64,000 nucleotides of DNA, taken from positions 186,001-250,000 of the forward strand of contig OMPR01000009.1 in NCBI GenBank assembly GCA_900313015.1, given 5' to 3'. This document shows, one piece after another, positions 1 through 9,389 of this stretch. The position numbers and the translations under genes were made by a program. Each line of letters opens with the position of its first letter. Within the stretch, counting starts at the first letter, position 1. The notes beneath the pieces are model-generated. The model saw only the letters and a list, made by a program, of their open reading frames with translations. It searched no databases and had not been told where the DNA came from. This DNA comes from Rhodobacteraceae bacterium EL53 (lineage in GTDB: Bacteria; Pseudomonadota; Alphaproteobacteria; Rhodobacterales; Rhodobacteraceae).

Positions 1-1296
1 GATCTGGGTCGCAGCGTCAGCATCGAAAAACAGTGCCATCGCCTCAAAATTCAAACGGAACGAGCGGTTGTCCAAATTTGTTGTACCGACAGCGGCCAAA
101 GAATTATCAACCAGGAATACTTTTTGATGCATAAAGCCATCATCGGTATACCGAAACACCCGAACCCCAGTTTCACATATCTCATCAAAATATGCGTAGG
201 CTGCAAGCCATGGGGTTTTGTGATCGATTTTATCTGGAACCAACAGGCGCACATCAACCCCACGGAATGCAGCGTTTTTCAGCGCGGCCATTACATCAAT
301 GTCTGGAACGAAATATGGGGATGCGATCCAGATCCGTTCCTGTGCAGCAGCGATCGCTGAAAAAAACAGCATCGATCCCGTTTCCGTTTGATCCCCGGGA
401 CCGGTTGCGACCAGCAATGCATTCTTATCTGCTGCGTCTATTGTGGTCTGCCAGTTAAGTTGATCCAACAGTTCTTCGTCATTCGCCCAGTGCCAGTCTT
501 CTGCAAAAATTAGCTGTAACTGCAATACGATAGGTCCAGTCAATCGCACATGCGTGTCACGCCAGTGCCCCATTTGAGGATCTTGCCCAAGGTATTCGAT
601 GCCGACATTGTGGCCGCCGATAAAACCAACGTTTCCATCAATAATAACCGTTTTTCGGTGGTTGCGATAATTTAGTTGAAAGCGAAATTTGGGGCCGCGT
701 TGTTCTGAGGGGATAACGACATCAATGCCGGCATCTTGTAGGTCTTCGTAGTAAGTGCGAGGGAGGGAGTAGCTGCCGACTGCATCCGTCAGAAACCGCA
801 CATGAACGCCACGCGCTGCCGCAGCGATCAGCTTATCTTGCAAATCCAATCCCAAATCATCATCACGAACGATATAGAACTGAACCAAGATGTAGTTTTG
901 CGCAGCATCTATCGCCGCAAAGATGGAGCGAAAGGTCGCGTCACCATCAATCAGAAGATCCATGTTGTTGCCACAAGTGACTGGTAGATTAGAAATCGCC
1001 TCAAACGGGCGTACGTTCATGGTCAGAGTATGAGCTTGGGGTGCCCTTTGCGCCGCAAACGACTTGAGCCCTTGCATAACACGCTGGCTCTCACGTCGTG
1101 ATATCCGATACCCTCTAAACCGATGATGGCCGAGAAATAAATAAGACGGGACAGCAAGCCAAGGTATTGTCAGTAGGAAAACCACCCACCCGACCGCGCC
1201 TTGCGGTGTGCGGGCTGTCTTTGCTGCTTGGACAGCGGAAATTACCGCTGCCAGATAAAGTACAACTACGAAAATAGAGGCAAGAAAAGCCCACAT
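1..1296 (-). CDS. cls: Cardiolipin synthase, C-terminus cut by window edge
   Basis: Phospholipase D-superfamily enzyme that joins phosphatidylglycerol units into cardiolipin at the inner membrane. 432 residues are visible. The N-terminus has two hydrophobic segments (about residues 1-18 and 28-46, the second ending SYLFLGHHRFRG). The first HKD motif is HRKTVIIDGN and the second is HQKVFLVDNS, followed by GTTNLDNRSF, which is the classic Cls layout of two catalytic HxKxxxxD motifs. The usual family length is about 480 residues, so roughly 50 C-terminal residues lie outside the window. The start is the ATG at 1296, with GGGGAA just upstream. It lies 21 bases after the HAD phosphatase gene on the same strand and is probably co-transcribed with it. 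Family assignment is secure; the exact lipid substrate is inferred. Confidence 0.93.
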   Translation of the reverse strand, partial: MWAFLASIFVVVLYLAAVISAVQAAKTARTPQGAVGWVVFLLTIPWLAVPSYLFLGHHRFRGYRISRRESQRVMQGLKSFAAQRAPQAHTLTMNVRPFEAISNLPVTCGNNMDLLIDGDATFRSIFAAIDAAQNYILVQFYIVRDDDLGLDLQDKLIAAAARGVHVRFLTDAVGSYSLPRTYYEDLQDAGIDVVIPSEQRGPKFRFQLNYRNHRKTVIIDGNVGFIGGHNVGIEYLGQDPQMGHWRDTHVRLTGPIVLQLQLIFAEDWHWANDEELLDQLNWQTTIDAADKNALLVATGPGDQTETGSMLFFSAIAAAQERIWIASPYFVPDIDVMAALKNAAFRGVDVRLLVPDKIDHKTPWLAAYAYFDEICETGVRVFRYTDDGFMHQKVFLVDNSLAAVGTTNLDNRSFRLNFEAMALFFDADAATQI

Positions 1297-1317
1297 GGTT
1301 CCCCACGGTGAAAGGTG

Positions 1318-2310
1318 TTATTTGGTCCCAGTGTAGATGCGAGACCAATCCTTTGCCATATCTACTATGAGCCAACCCAGATCCGGCCCCTTGTCCAACC
1401 CGTCATTCAACCGGCCGATGTGACTGTCACGATCATAGGCGTACTCTCGTTGTGCGTCGGTATGGTGGACCAACATCCCAAATCGCGGACCATCCCCAGC
1501 AGTGGTCCATTCTAACATCGCAAAGTCTCCATCTGAGTTGCCTGCCGCAAAGATCGGGCGCTTACCCAAGGTGCGTTCGATGTTGATAGGTTTGCCTTCT
1601 TTGTCATCAACAAACGCAATACCCGGTGTTTTGACGATAACGGGTTTACCCTCGTTCACTTGGTATTCAACATTTGTGTAAGTCCCCAACACCTGTTCCG
1701 GGGGGATGCCATAGGCCTCTTCTGCGAAGACACGCATGAATTGGATGCCACCGCCTGAAACGATGTAGGTTTTGAATTCCTCATCGCGCAAATACCGCAA
1801 CAATTCCGTCATCGGTTGATAGGTCATTTCATCATAGCCCATCCCGGTGTCCGGATGTTTGGCAGTATTTACCCAATCGCGAACGGCGGTGCTAAAATCC
1901 CCGACAGCCATACCAGAATGAGAGGCATCAAGTATCTCGAACAGGGCCGCGGTTCCGCCCTTGGCAACAGTTTCCAAATCACCGGCAACAGCGGATCGAA
2001 GGACATCAGTCTTTAATATCGAAGGGTCTTTTTCAGCCAGTTCACGTAAGCGATCAATGGCGAAGTAGAGTTGAAAATAAACAGGTTGTTCAGCCCAGAG
2101 GGTGCCGTCATTGTCAAAAACGGCAATGCGATCAGACTGGGTGACATATTGGACTGCATCAGGGTCGGTTACCGTATCTACAAAAGCCATGATCCGTGAT
2201 TTGGCCTCGGTGTCGGTCCAAGAGGGCAAGGGATCCGCCAGAACGCTTGTTGCGAAAAGAATTGCGATCCCAGTTGCACTTGTAAGAAGTTTGAAATCAA
2301 CGCTGATCAT
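1318..2310 (-). CDS. Exported HAD-superfamily phosphatase
   Basis: Haloacid dehalogenase-type hydrolase, probably a periplasmic phosphomonoesterase. I chose the ATG at 2310 (330 aa) rather than an upstream in-frame start because GGAGA sits five bases before it and the product then opens with a signal peptide (hydrophobic core about residues 8-24, cleavage near VLADP). HAD motif I is FDNDGTLW (nucleophile D66, acid/base D68). Motif II is near IVSGGG and motif IV near GNSDGDFAML. The C-terminal WSRIYTGTK resembles bacterial homologues often annotated as acid phosphatase-like. It follows the sulfatase on the same strand with a 93-base gap, so the two exported hydrolases may release sulfate and phosphate from the same organic matter. 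Substrate unknown. Confidence 0.87.
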   Translation of the reverse strand: MISVDFKLLTSATGIAILFATSVLADPLPSWTDTEAKSRIMAFVDTVTDPDAVQYVTQSDRIAVFDNDGTLWAEQPVYFQLYFAIDRLRELAEKDPSILKTDVLRSAVAGDLETVAKGGTAALFEILDASHSGMAVGDFSTAVRDWVNTAKHPDTGMGYDEMTYQPMTELLRYLRDEEFKTYIVSGGGIQFMRVFAEEAYGIPPEQVLGTYTNVEYQVNEGKPVIVKTPGIAFVDDKEGKPINIERTLGKRPIFAAGNSDGDFAMLEWTTAGDGPRFGMLVHHTDAQREYAYDRDSHIGRLNDGLDKGPDLGWLIVDMAKDWSRIYTGTK

Positions 2311-2403
2311 GGAAATCTCCATTGGTATAATAAGCAACAGCCCGAAGGGTCGGTAATACTGATTGAGGCGCAACAACCGCTGCACCTCAATTGTTTCAGC
2401 GGC

Positions 2404-3963
2404 TTACTTGGAGCCGACTTGAGACAAGATTTTTGTTTTCGCATCACCAATGGTGAAGCTGCCGGGTTTCTGGCGCGGCGGGAACGCTTCGAATGTTGCA
2501 AGGAACTGCGAAACATAGTCAGCCGCTGGCAACAGAAGGAAGACGTGATCCAGATACCAATCCCAATATGTGTTCGACGTAATGTTCGAACGCTCATAGG
2601 GATCCCGGCGCAGGTTGAACAGCAATGGAATACGCAGTTCAGTCCATGGCTCAGCCCAGGCGCGTAGGGTCTGCGGGAAACGATGCTCAAGGAAGATTAC
2701 CTTCCAATCGTTATAACGTAGAGCCGTCAGGTCGCCATCATCCGAGAAGTAGAACACTTCTTTGCGCGGTGTGGTTTCCTCTTCACCCATCAAGTAGGGC
2801 AGGGTGTTGTAGCCGTCCAAGTGCACTTTGTATTCACGTCCAATGGCTTCGACACCACCTTCAAGAAGCTGTTCCTTGATCTGTGGTTCACCCGCCATAG
2901 CAACAAATGTTGGCAACCAATCCATGTGGTGCATGATCTCGTTAGAAACCGTACCAGATTGAACTTTTCCGGGCCAACGAACCATTGCAGGCACGCGCCA
3001 GCCACCTTCCCAGTTGGTGTTCTTTTCACCGCGGAACGGGGTCATCGCCGCATCTGGCCAACTGTTCATGTGCGGACCGTTGTCGGTTGAATACAGCACC
3101 AGAGTTTCATCCGCGATGCCCATTTCATCGAGCATATCCAGGAATTGACCGATGTGCATATCGTGTTCGACCATGCCGTCGCCATACTCGTCCTGCCCGG
3201 AAATCCCGCGCAATTCCGGTTTGACGTGTGTCCGAAAATGCATCCGAGTGCCAGACCACCAGACGAACCAAGGAACGTCCTGCTCTTCTTGACGTTTGAT
3301 GAAATCCAAAGCCGCAGCAACGGTTTCGTCATCAACAGTTTCCATCCGCTTTTTGGTGAGCGGGCCGGTGTCTTCGATGGTGCCGTCTGCTTTGGATTTG
3401 ATCACACCGCGAGGGCCGAAGCGTTCGCGGAATGCGGGATCGGTTGGGTAGTCTTCCAGCTCGGGCTCTTCTTCGGCGTTCAGGTGATAGAGGTTGCCAA
3501 AGAATTCATCAAAGCCATGATTGGTTGGCAGCATTTCGTCCCGGTCGCCCAAGTGATTTTTGCCGAACTGACCGGTGGCGTAGCCGCGCGCCTTGAGCAA
3601 GCCAGCGATTGTCGGATCTTCGACCTGCATGCCTTCAGGTGCGCCGGGCATGCCGACTTTGGACAGACCTGTCCGAAAGACCGACTGACCGGTAATGAAG
3701 GAAGATCGCCCAGCAGTACAGGATTGTTCACCGTAGTAGTCGGTAAAAATCATGCCCTCGTTTGCAACACGGTCGATGTTGGGGGTGCGATACCCCATCA
3801 AACCCATAGTGTATGCTGAGATGTTCGATTGCCCGATATCGTCGCCCCAAATGACGAGGATATTTGGTTTGTCGCCATCGGCGCTAAATCCAGCCGTGGC
3901 ACTAACCACGGTTGCGGTGACAGCAATCGAAACAAGCTTTAGGCTGTTTCGGATAAGGTTCAT
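2404..3963 (-). CDS. Exported arylsulfatase-family enzyme
   Basis: Type I sulfatase, 519 aa, which hydrolyses sulfate esters outside the cytoplasm. A signal peptide covers about residues 1-27. Metal-binding residues appear in NILVIWGDDIG (D41, D42). The sulfatase signature is C82-T-A-G-R86; the Cys is the residue that formylglycine-generating enzyme converts, and Ala at the third position fits the C-x-P/A-x-R consensus. GKNHLGD and STDNGPHMNSWPD are further active-site blocks. An upstream gap of about 100 bases separates it from the Bat operon, and the HAD phosphatase and cls follow. No formylglycine-generating enzyme gene is in the window, so maturation must come from elsewhere. The substrate (choline sulfate, aryl or glycan sulfate) cannot be read from sequence alone. 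Confidence 0.93.
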   Translation of the reverse strand: MNLIRNSLKLVSIAVTATVVSATAGFSADGDKPNILVIWGDDIGQSNISAYTMGLMGYRTPNIDRVANEGMIFTDYYGEQSCTAGRSSFITGQSVFRTGLSKVGMPGAPEGMQVEDPTIAGLLKARGYATGQFGKNHLGDRDEMLPTNHGFDEFFGNLYHLNAEEEPELEDYPTDPAFRERFGPRGVIKSKADGTIEDTGPLTKKRMETVDDETVAAALDFIKRQEEQDVPWFVWWSGTRMHFRTHVKPELRGISGQDEYGDGMVEHDMHIGQFLDMLDEMGIADETLVLYSTDNGPHMNSWPDAAMTPFRGEKNTNWEGGWRVPAMVRWPGKVQSGTVSNEIMHHMDWLPTFVAMAGEPQIKEQLLEGGVEAIGREYKVHLDGYNTLPYLMGEEETTPRKEVFYFSDDGDLTALRYNDWKVIFLEHRFPQTLRAWAEPWTELRIPLLFNLRRDPYERSNITSNTYWDWYLDHVFLLLPAADYVSQFLATFEAFPPRQKPGSFTIGDAKTKILSQVGSK

Positions 3964-4067
3964 TTAAGCCTCCTTTTTGGCAATTTGAACTTGAAAATTT
4001 CTTCGATATTTGAGTCGAGCGGTTTGGTTGTACAGGTCTGTAGGACCTGTGGGATTGTTCTTTTCAA

Positions 4068-5450
4068 TTACTGCACCCCGGTAGGATTCAGTTTTGGCAG
4101 TCTACTCGCGTGTTTTGACCTTTTGTTTTGTTGAAGCGCATCGTGGCGAGCTGTCAGGTAGGACCGTTTAAGGGCATCCCAATCTTGCGTGCTAACAGGC
4201 GAGGAGGGGAAGTTGAATTCCTTTCCTCCTATGTTCGTCAGGGTTGATGTTACGTTATTTTCTAAGCGCGAGTCGAGAAACGAATAGAAGCTTTTCCAAC
4301 GACGTAGCGCCTCAATCGACGGGCCTAAGTCTTTTTGATGAATTGCGTTCAACACATCACGATGGGCCTGGTGTTCTGTTGCAAGAAGCTGCTCATGAAG
4401 CGCGTTAAACCAAAGCGAAACTGTGCGTCGGTATCTGCGAAAAATTCCATAAGCCAAAGCTGCTGCACCGAACAGAAATAGCGTGAAAACTGCCATTGAG
4501 CGTGTGTTGATGGGCGGAGATGGGGGAGCGGCGAGGCTGAGTTCTATTCCGTTGACTGTAACTGTTTCGAGCGTTTGACTTTGGAGATTAAACCACTGGA
4601 ATGACACTTCGGGGAGCTGTACTGTTCCACCTTCCTGAGCGATATATACTGTCTCTTCTTGTCGGGTACCGGACAGCACACCGCGGTTTTCGGTTTCTGT
4701 GACCTGAGGGGACTTCGGATAAGCGCGCAGCGGACCTGGCTCTAGAGCGGGGATCAATTCTGGGATCAACACAGCTGTTGTTCCACTGATCGTCGCAGTT
4801 ATGCGTCGGGTAAACGCGTCACCGAATTTAAGGTTTTGTTGGCCTTCGATCTCTTGTTTGAGCGTGAATTCCTGTGCCAAAATTGGAGGATAGAGTGTTT
4901 GAGCACCCGACGGAAGTATTGCAGTAAATTGGATCGGTTCAATCGGGGCGTTGACCTGATTTTCTGCCCCTGTGGATGTGGGGTCGGAGAACGTGATTAT
5001 CAGGTCTTGACCTGCAATTTCGAAATCCCCGGCGACCAAGGGGTATAATCGATAGCTGCGGGTTGTTCCGGACCAGGTTTCCCCATCAATCCTCTCGCTA
5101 ATTGGCTGGGTGGCGCGCTCGGGAAGGCGGACCATCAAATTAGGAACTTCAAAATTGGGATAAACTGGCGGCTTGGGCATATAAGTCGGGACCAGAACCG
5201 TCAGCCGAACAACGACTGGTTGGCCCACGATTATGTCTTCTTCCGGTATTTCGACACGGATTAATGGTTCGATCTGGTTCGATTTGGCGGCCGTTTCTTC
5301 AGATGTGGGGGCATTTTGCGTACTGTCTGGCGTTGGTGCCACGTTTTCCTGAGCCAATGGCTGCGGGTAGGACCTGCGTTGCTGAGTTTGTGCAAAGGCT
5401 GGCAAGCCTAGGCTGGCGAGCATACAGAAACAGATCAAAGTCCGCATCAT
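4068..5450 (-). CDS. BatD-like protein of the aerotolerance/MoxR operon
   Basis: 460-residue membrane-anchored periplasmic protein resembling BatD. It has an N-terminal signal peptide (MMRTLICFCMLASLGLPAFA), a Ser/Thr/Pro/Gln-rich linker to about residue 60, and beta-rich domains (IRVEIPEEDIIVGQPVVVRL is typical of the BatD start). One transmembrane helix lies near residues 317-336 (MAVFTLFLFGAAALAYGIF), followed by a cytoplasmic tail with a helical region. The ATG overlaps the upstream BatB/C stop by four bases, so translation is coupled. It is the last member of the moxR-DUF58-DUF4381-batA-batB/C-batD series. Bat proteins are linked to envelope stress or oxygen tolerance in other bacteria; the molecular role here is inferred. 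Confidence 0.8.
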   Translation of the reverse strand: MMRTLICFCMLASLGLPAFAQTQQRRSYPQPLAQENVAPTPDSTQNAPTSEETAAKSNQIEPLIRVEIPEEDIIVGQPVVVRLTVLVPTYMPKPPVYPNFEVPNLMVRLPERATQPISERIDGETWSGTTRSYRLYPLVAGDFEIAGQDLIITFSDPTSTGAENQVNAPIEPIQFTAILPSGAQTLYPPILAQEFTLKQEIEGQQNLKFGDAFTRRITATISGTTAVLIPELIPALEPGPLRAYPKSPQVTETENRGVLSGTRQEETVYIAQEGGTVQLPEVSFQWFNLQSQTLETVTVNGIELSLAAPPSPPINTRSMAVFTLFLFGAAALAYGIFRRYRRTVSLWFNALHEQLLATEHQAHRDVLNAIHQKDLGPSIEALRRWKSFYSFLDSRLENNVTSTLTNIGGKEFNFPSSPVSTQDWDALKRSYLTARHDALQQNKRSKHASRLPKLNPTGVQ

Positions 5451-6970
5451 TCGCGCACCCCTTGATTATCAAGCAGGAACCGGCTGCGCAGGAATTTGCC
5501 CATATCGGTGTCGATGCTGGAAATCCATTGCTCTGATGTCAAAGGGGCGGCGTCGAGATCTGAGGCTTCGATGACTGTATCCTTCCCCTTGGCCTCGGCG
5601 TTGTCAAAAACAACATCATCAGCCCCGATTCCAGAGTCTTCACCGGTGTCAGATTGCTCTCGGCTGGTTTCCACATAGTCGAGAATAAATTTGGCTAGGT
5701 CGCGATTTTGTTCTGCTTCTTGCCACCCTGGCTTGCGCTCTAATGCCTTGTCAAAGGCGGCGATAGCTGGCCGATACTCTCGGTTTCGAATGCGGGCCAT
5801 TCCTTCAGCAAAGGCGGCGTCTGCAGTAGCTTGGGCGGCAAATATTTCCGATGCTTCGGCGTATTGCCCCGCTTTGTAGGCCGAATAGCCTTTCAAATAG
5901 GGGTCTTGAAACAAAGTCGCTGCTTTTGAAAATTCCTTATGATTTAGGGCGCGTTGCCCTTGCTGGTCTGGGGTCCAGAACCAGTCCTGCCACCCTTCAG
6001 CATAGCTCGCTTGCGGCGCCAGCGCCCAAACTCCGAACATCCCAATGCTAAGCCATTTCATGGTCCAACCACGTCTAAACCAAAACAAAATTAATAGTAG
6101 GGCAGGCCATCCCAAAATCCAGCCGCGTTCATCCCAATCCAATCGATCGTCATCGGCCAACGCTGCAGCATATGCCGATCGTACGGCGCGCTCGATCTGT
6201 AAGATGTCAATGTTATCTGCTGTCATTTCTACAATTTTGGCATTCGGGACTTTGTCCAACTGAGACAGTTTGGAGCCAGAGGGCAGAGCGGTCAGGAAAA
6301 TAACCGGTGGGCGTGGTGGGTCTCGGTCTGCTGTAAAGGTGGCAATCTGAGCTGGATTCATATCATCCAAAACAAACAGAACAGCCCCCGGAGAGTTCTT
6401 TGTTCCAATGTTGTCGACAGCCAATTCAAGTGCTGCACCAGCCGCGTCTCCAGAGACTGGCATGACAGCAGCCGATAACCCTTCCAACAACGGTCTAAGG
6501 ATATTGGGGTCTTCGGTTAACGGGGCAACGCGATGTGCTGTTCCGGAATAGGCTATCAGAGCTGTTCGCGCCCCGGCTCGCGCCGAAATCAGGTCAAGTA
6601 TTTTGAATTTTGAACGCTCCAAACGGGATGGCGCTAAATCGCTTTGCTCCATACTCTCTGTAACTTTTAATGCCACGACTAGCGGTGCGGTTTCTGCGAC
6701 CAAAGGGTTGGGAATCCGGCTCCATGTGGGGCCAGCAACGGCTAAACCGATAAGCAAACCGCACAGCATAACGCCATCAATCGGAACTAGCCGTTGCGTT
6801 TGACCACTTCCGACCTGCAGGGCCTTGGCCAAATGCGGGGCGATCCCCTGAACTGCGGGTTCGATTGTCTGACGCTTCGGTCGGGCAAAACGCCATAGCA
6901 AGGCAATGACAGGAAGCGCCAATAGCCAAAGCGGTCTAAGGAAATGAAATTGATCAAAGCTTTCGATCAT
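5447..6970 (-). CDS. BatB-BatC fusion: VWA domain plus TPR repeats
   Basis: 507-residue protein combining the two usual Bat subunits. It has N-terminal transmembrane helices (about residues 10-28 and 64-84), a von Willebrand A-like domain (about 85-270), further membrane helices (about 285-330, ending QASYA), and a TPR region (about 335-430, including QRALNHKEFSKAATLF and AFDKALERKPGWQEAEQNRD). The metal-ion motif that should read DxSxS is degenerate: it reads LKVTESM, so metal-dependent ligand binding at the canonical site looks lost, unlike the intact neighbour BatA. The gene overlaps both neighbours by four bases. Partner protein to BatA and BatD at the inner membrane; its ligand is unknown. 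Confidence 0.82.
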   Translation of the reverse strand: MIESFDQFHFLRPLWLLALPVIALLWRFARPKRQTIEPAVQGIAPHLAKALQVGSGQTQRLVPIDGVMLCGLLIGLAVAGPTWSRIPNPLVAETAPLVVALKVTESMEQSDLAPSRLERSKFKILDLISARAGARTALIAYSGTAHRVAPLTEDPNILRPLLEGLSAAVMPVSGDAAGAALELAVDNIGTKNSPGAVLFVLDDMNPAQIATFTADRDPPRPPVIFLTALPSGSKLSQLDKVPNAKIVEMTADNIDILQIERAVRSAYAAALADDDRLDWDERGWILGWPALLLILFWFRRGWTMKWLSIGMFGVWALAPQASYAEGWQDWFWTPDQQGQRALNHKEFSKAATLFQDPYLKGYSAYKAGQYAEASEIFAAQATADAAFAEGMARIRNREYRPAIAAFDKALERKPGWQEAEQNRDLAKFILDYVETSREQSDTGEDSGIGADDVVFDNAEAKGKDTVIEASDLDAAPLTSEQWISSIDTDMGKFLRSRFLLDNQGVRE

Positions 6971-7959
6971 TGGCGTGCCCGCACGTTGCGTCGCTGAGAT
7001 AACGTGAACCCTGCAACCGTTCCTAAAATGATCAGAAGCGCGAGCGCGAAAGGGAGATGTGTAAGGCTGCGTTTGGGGCGATAAGATAACGTTTCGGTGG
7101 CGCGCGGGTTTTGCTTGTCGATCTCTGAATACACCGCGGTCAGAGCGGTTTCATCGTCGGCGAAAAAGAACTGCCCCCCTGTGCGATTGGCGATCTCTTT
7201 CAACGTAGCAAGGTCAACGCGACTTTCGCCCGTCGCGTCGGGATCCCCGACGCCGACCGTATAAACAACCACACCTTTGTCAGACGCGATCTGAGCAGCA
7301 TTGATTGGAGTCATACGACTGGAGGTATCGGTTCCATCGCTCAACAGAATCATCAATCTTTTATCGACTTCGCTGGCCTCAAAGGTTTGAATTCCCAAAC
7401 CAATCGCATCGCCTAAAGCGGTGTTTGGCCCAGCGATTCCCACAACGACCTGATCAAGAAAGCCGTTTAGGCTTTGTAAATCTTCGGTAAAGGGGGCCTG
7501 AACGTAGGCCCGTGTTCCAAAAATAATGAGCGCGATACGATCACCACTACGCTCGGCGATAAAGCTGCGGATAACGGATTTGACGGCCTCCAGTCTTTGT
7601 TGACGTGATCCATCAGCAGTTTTGAAGTCGCGCTCATCCATTGAACCGGAAATATCCAATGCAAGAACCACATCGCGCGCGGCAGTCTCCACAACGATGG
7701 GTTCCCCCAATCGTTCGGGGCGAGAGAGCCCGACAAGGACGAGCACCCAGACAGCAATCGCTGCTATGACCTGTATCCGTTTGCGCCGTAGCACGACCGC
7801 ACCAGCGCGGGCTTCGACCCCAGCGGCCTCAGTAATTTGACGAAAAAAAGGAACACGGATGGCAGCAACCTGATCCCGGTGCGGCGGCAAAAAACGCCAG
7901 ACGAGCCATGGCAGTGGAAGCAGGATCAAAACCCAAGGCATGGCAATGGAATAGCTCAC
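6967..7959 (-). CDS. BatA-like VWA-domain membrane protein
   Basis: 330-residue von Willebrand factor A protein of the aerotolerance operon. Transmembrane helices lie at about residues 5-22, 65-82 and 300-320 and bracket a VWA domain (about 90-290). The MIDAS motif is intact: LALDISGSM gives D-x-S-x-S, the Thr is in GTRAY/NTALGD, and the Asp is in LLSDGTD. It starts at ATG 7959, with four-base ATGA overlaps with DUF4381 upstream and BatB/C downstream, so the operon is tightly coupled. VWA proteins encoded beside MoxR ATPases typically act with the ATPase as chaperone-like complexes; the client is unknown. Confidence 0.88.
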   Translation of the reverse strand: MSYSIAMPWVLILLPLPWLVWRFLPPHRDQVAAIRVPFFRQITEAAGVEARAGAVVLRRKRIQVIAAIAVWVLVLVGLSRPERLGEPIVVETAARDVVLALDISGSMDERDFKTADGSRQQRLEAVKSVIRSFIAERSGDRIALIIFGTRAYVQAPFTEDLQSLNGFLDQVVVGIAGPNTALGDAIGLGIQTFEASEVDKRLMILLSDGTDTSSRMTPINAAQIASDKGVVVYTVGVGDPDATGESRVDLATLKEIANRTGGQFFFADDETALTAVYSEIDKQNPRATETLSYRPKRSLTHLPFALALLIILGTVAGFTLSQRRNVRARQ

Positions 7960-8429
7960 TGCGGCACCTCACTTTGGTGCTTGTTGATCCAAAAACGGGC
8001 CAACTTGGTCACATCTTTATTGGGCTTAGGCGCCCGATAAGGTGCAGAGATCAGGTTTTGCCCGGTTTCTGACAAAAATCCGCAATTCCCGCTAGTCCGG
8101 TCCAAAAACGTGAGCCACTCATTTCCATACAATCCCGCAACCCTGCTACGCGGATAGGCAGCCAATGCAGTACGTCGCAAAAGAACGGCGATTTGGGCAG
8201 GGTCATCTTGCAAGTGTTCAAGGTTCTGTAATGCGATTTTCCGATACGCGTTTGCTGCACGGTGTTTGATGACCCGTCTTGCAGCCCAAGCCCCAAGCAG
8301 GGCGATCGCGCCTCCTAGAAAAGCCCAGCCAATTGTTTGCGGCATCATCGAAATAGCGGGCGGCTCGGTGATGGGGACCAACATGTCAAGCAATTCGGTA
8401 AGCGATTTGCCAGAATACTCTTCAATCAT
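7956..8429 (-). CDS. DUF4381 family membrane protein
   Basis: 157-residue protein with one transmembrane helix near residues 31-48 (IGWAFLGGAIALLGAWAA) and a basic cytoplasmic region ending in a helical domain (LRRTALAAYPRSRVAGLYGNEWLTFLDRT). The W-x-x-F-L-D block and the position between a DUF58 gene and batA match the DUF4381 family found in MoxR-Bat operons. It overlaps both neighbours by four bases. Function is undefined; it is presumably a membrane component of the same complex. Confidence 0.8.
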   Translation of the reverse strand: MIEEYSGKSLTELLDMLVPITEPPAISMMPQTIGWAFLGGAIALLGAWAARRVIKHRAANAYRKIALQNLEHLQDDPAQIAVLLRRTALAAYPRSRVAGLYGNEWLTFLDRTSGNCGFLSETGQNLISAPYRAPKPNKDVTKLARFWINKHQSEVPQ

Positions 8430-9376
8430 TTACGCCCCCTGTGTCCAAACAGAGCCAGCATTTGATCAAGCGCCGGTTTATCGGTTTCAAGTGGGACAAC
8501 CGGAAAGCCATATTTCCGCGACCACGCGTGCAGTATATCCAATCTGTTCACGAGTGCGGTATTTATGCGTGCACGCACAGCGGGATCAGAGGCGTCTAGG
8601 TCAGCCTGTTGCGTGCCATCGGAAATGGCCAGCCTCAAAGATGCAGGCAAACCTCGTGATGCTGGGTCAAACACGTTGAAAACAATCAGATCATTGGCAA
8701 GGGCAAGCTTGCGCAAGTATTTTTCAGATTCGTCGTTCAACCCTTCGAAATCCGAAAACAACGCTACAAGCGCATTGGTTTTAACGTTCCGGACAGTGCG
8801 TTGTAGCAGCGTGTTGAGGTGTATCGGCTTAGCTGGCACAGCTTGGGTTGGATGAAGCAGATTATTAGCTTGAGCTATGGAGTTCACCAATTGATTCATA
8901 GCCAATGCGCGTCGCTGTGGTGGATGCTCGGCTATGATGGTTTCCCCAAACACCAGTCCGCCAATCCGATCCCCTTGGTCCAGTATGCGATGGGCAACAA
9001 TGGCTGCGGCTTCGGCGGCCACAACGGATTTCATGTAAACTTGGCTGCCAAAAAACATGGACATGCGTTGGTCAATGACGAGAAGTGCAGAGTGATCGCG
9101 TTCTTCGGTATAAACCCGCACATGAGGTTCGCCGGTGCGGGCTGTGACTTTCCAGTCGATGGTGCGAATATCATCTCCAGGCAGATAGCCGCGCAATTCT
9201 TCGAAATTCAAACCGCGTCCCCGCAGACGCGAGCCATGGCGGCCGTTCAGAATCGAGCTCGCAGGTTGACGCGGCAACAGACTAAGAGCGCGTGCTCCAT
9301 GAGCGAGCCTGCGCAATTGATCAACGGTCACGTGGATCCGCGGGTCTCTGTCTTTTCGGGGATCTGGCTGTGCCAT
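8426..9376 (-). CDS. DUF58 domain protein
   Basis: 316-residue soluble protein of the DUF58 family, a VWA-like fold partner of MoxR ATPases. The diagnostic block is GRGLNFEELRGYLPGDDIRTIDWKVTAR, given here as key elements: G-x-L-x-F-E-E-L-R near residue 53, then GDD-x-R-x-I-D-W-x-x-T-A-R. A VWA-like strand reads ALLVIDQRMSMFFG (degenerate MIDAS) and another ALVALFSDFEGL. It starts 13 bases after moxR and overlaps the DUF4381 gene by four bases. In characterised operons the MoxR-DUF58 pair acts in maturation or stress functions; nothing in sequence specifies the client here. Confidence 0.9.
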   Translation of the reverse strand: MAQPDPRKDRDPRIHVTVDQLRRLAHGARALSLLPRQPASSILNGRHGSRLRGRGLNFEELRGYLPGDDIRTIDWKVTARTGEPHVRVYTEERDHSALLVIDQRMSMFFGSQVYMKSVVAAEAAAIVAHRILDQGDRIGGLVFGETIIAEHPPQRRALAMNQLVNSIAQANNLLHPTQAVPAKPIHLNTLLQRTVRNVKTNALVALFSDFEGLNDESEKYLRKLALANDLIVFNVFDPASRGLPASLRLAISDGTQQADLDASDPAVRARINTALVNRLDILHAWSRKYGFPVVPLETDKPALDQMLALFGHRGRK

Positions 9377-9389
9377 TGGGACCTCCGGC

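Noticed and set aside
3145-3819. 224-codon plus-strand frame inside the sulfatase gene
   Set aside because: It is antisense to a clear sulfatase with conserved motifs and has no family character.
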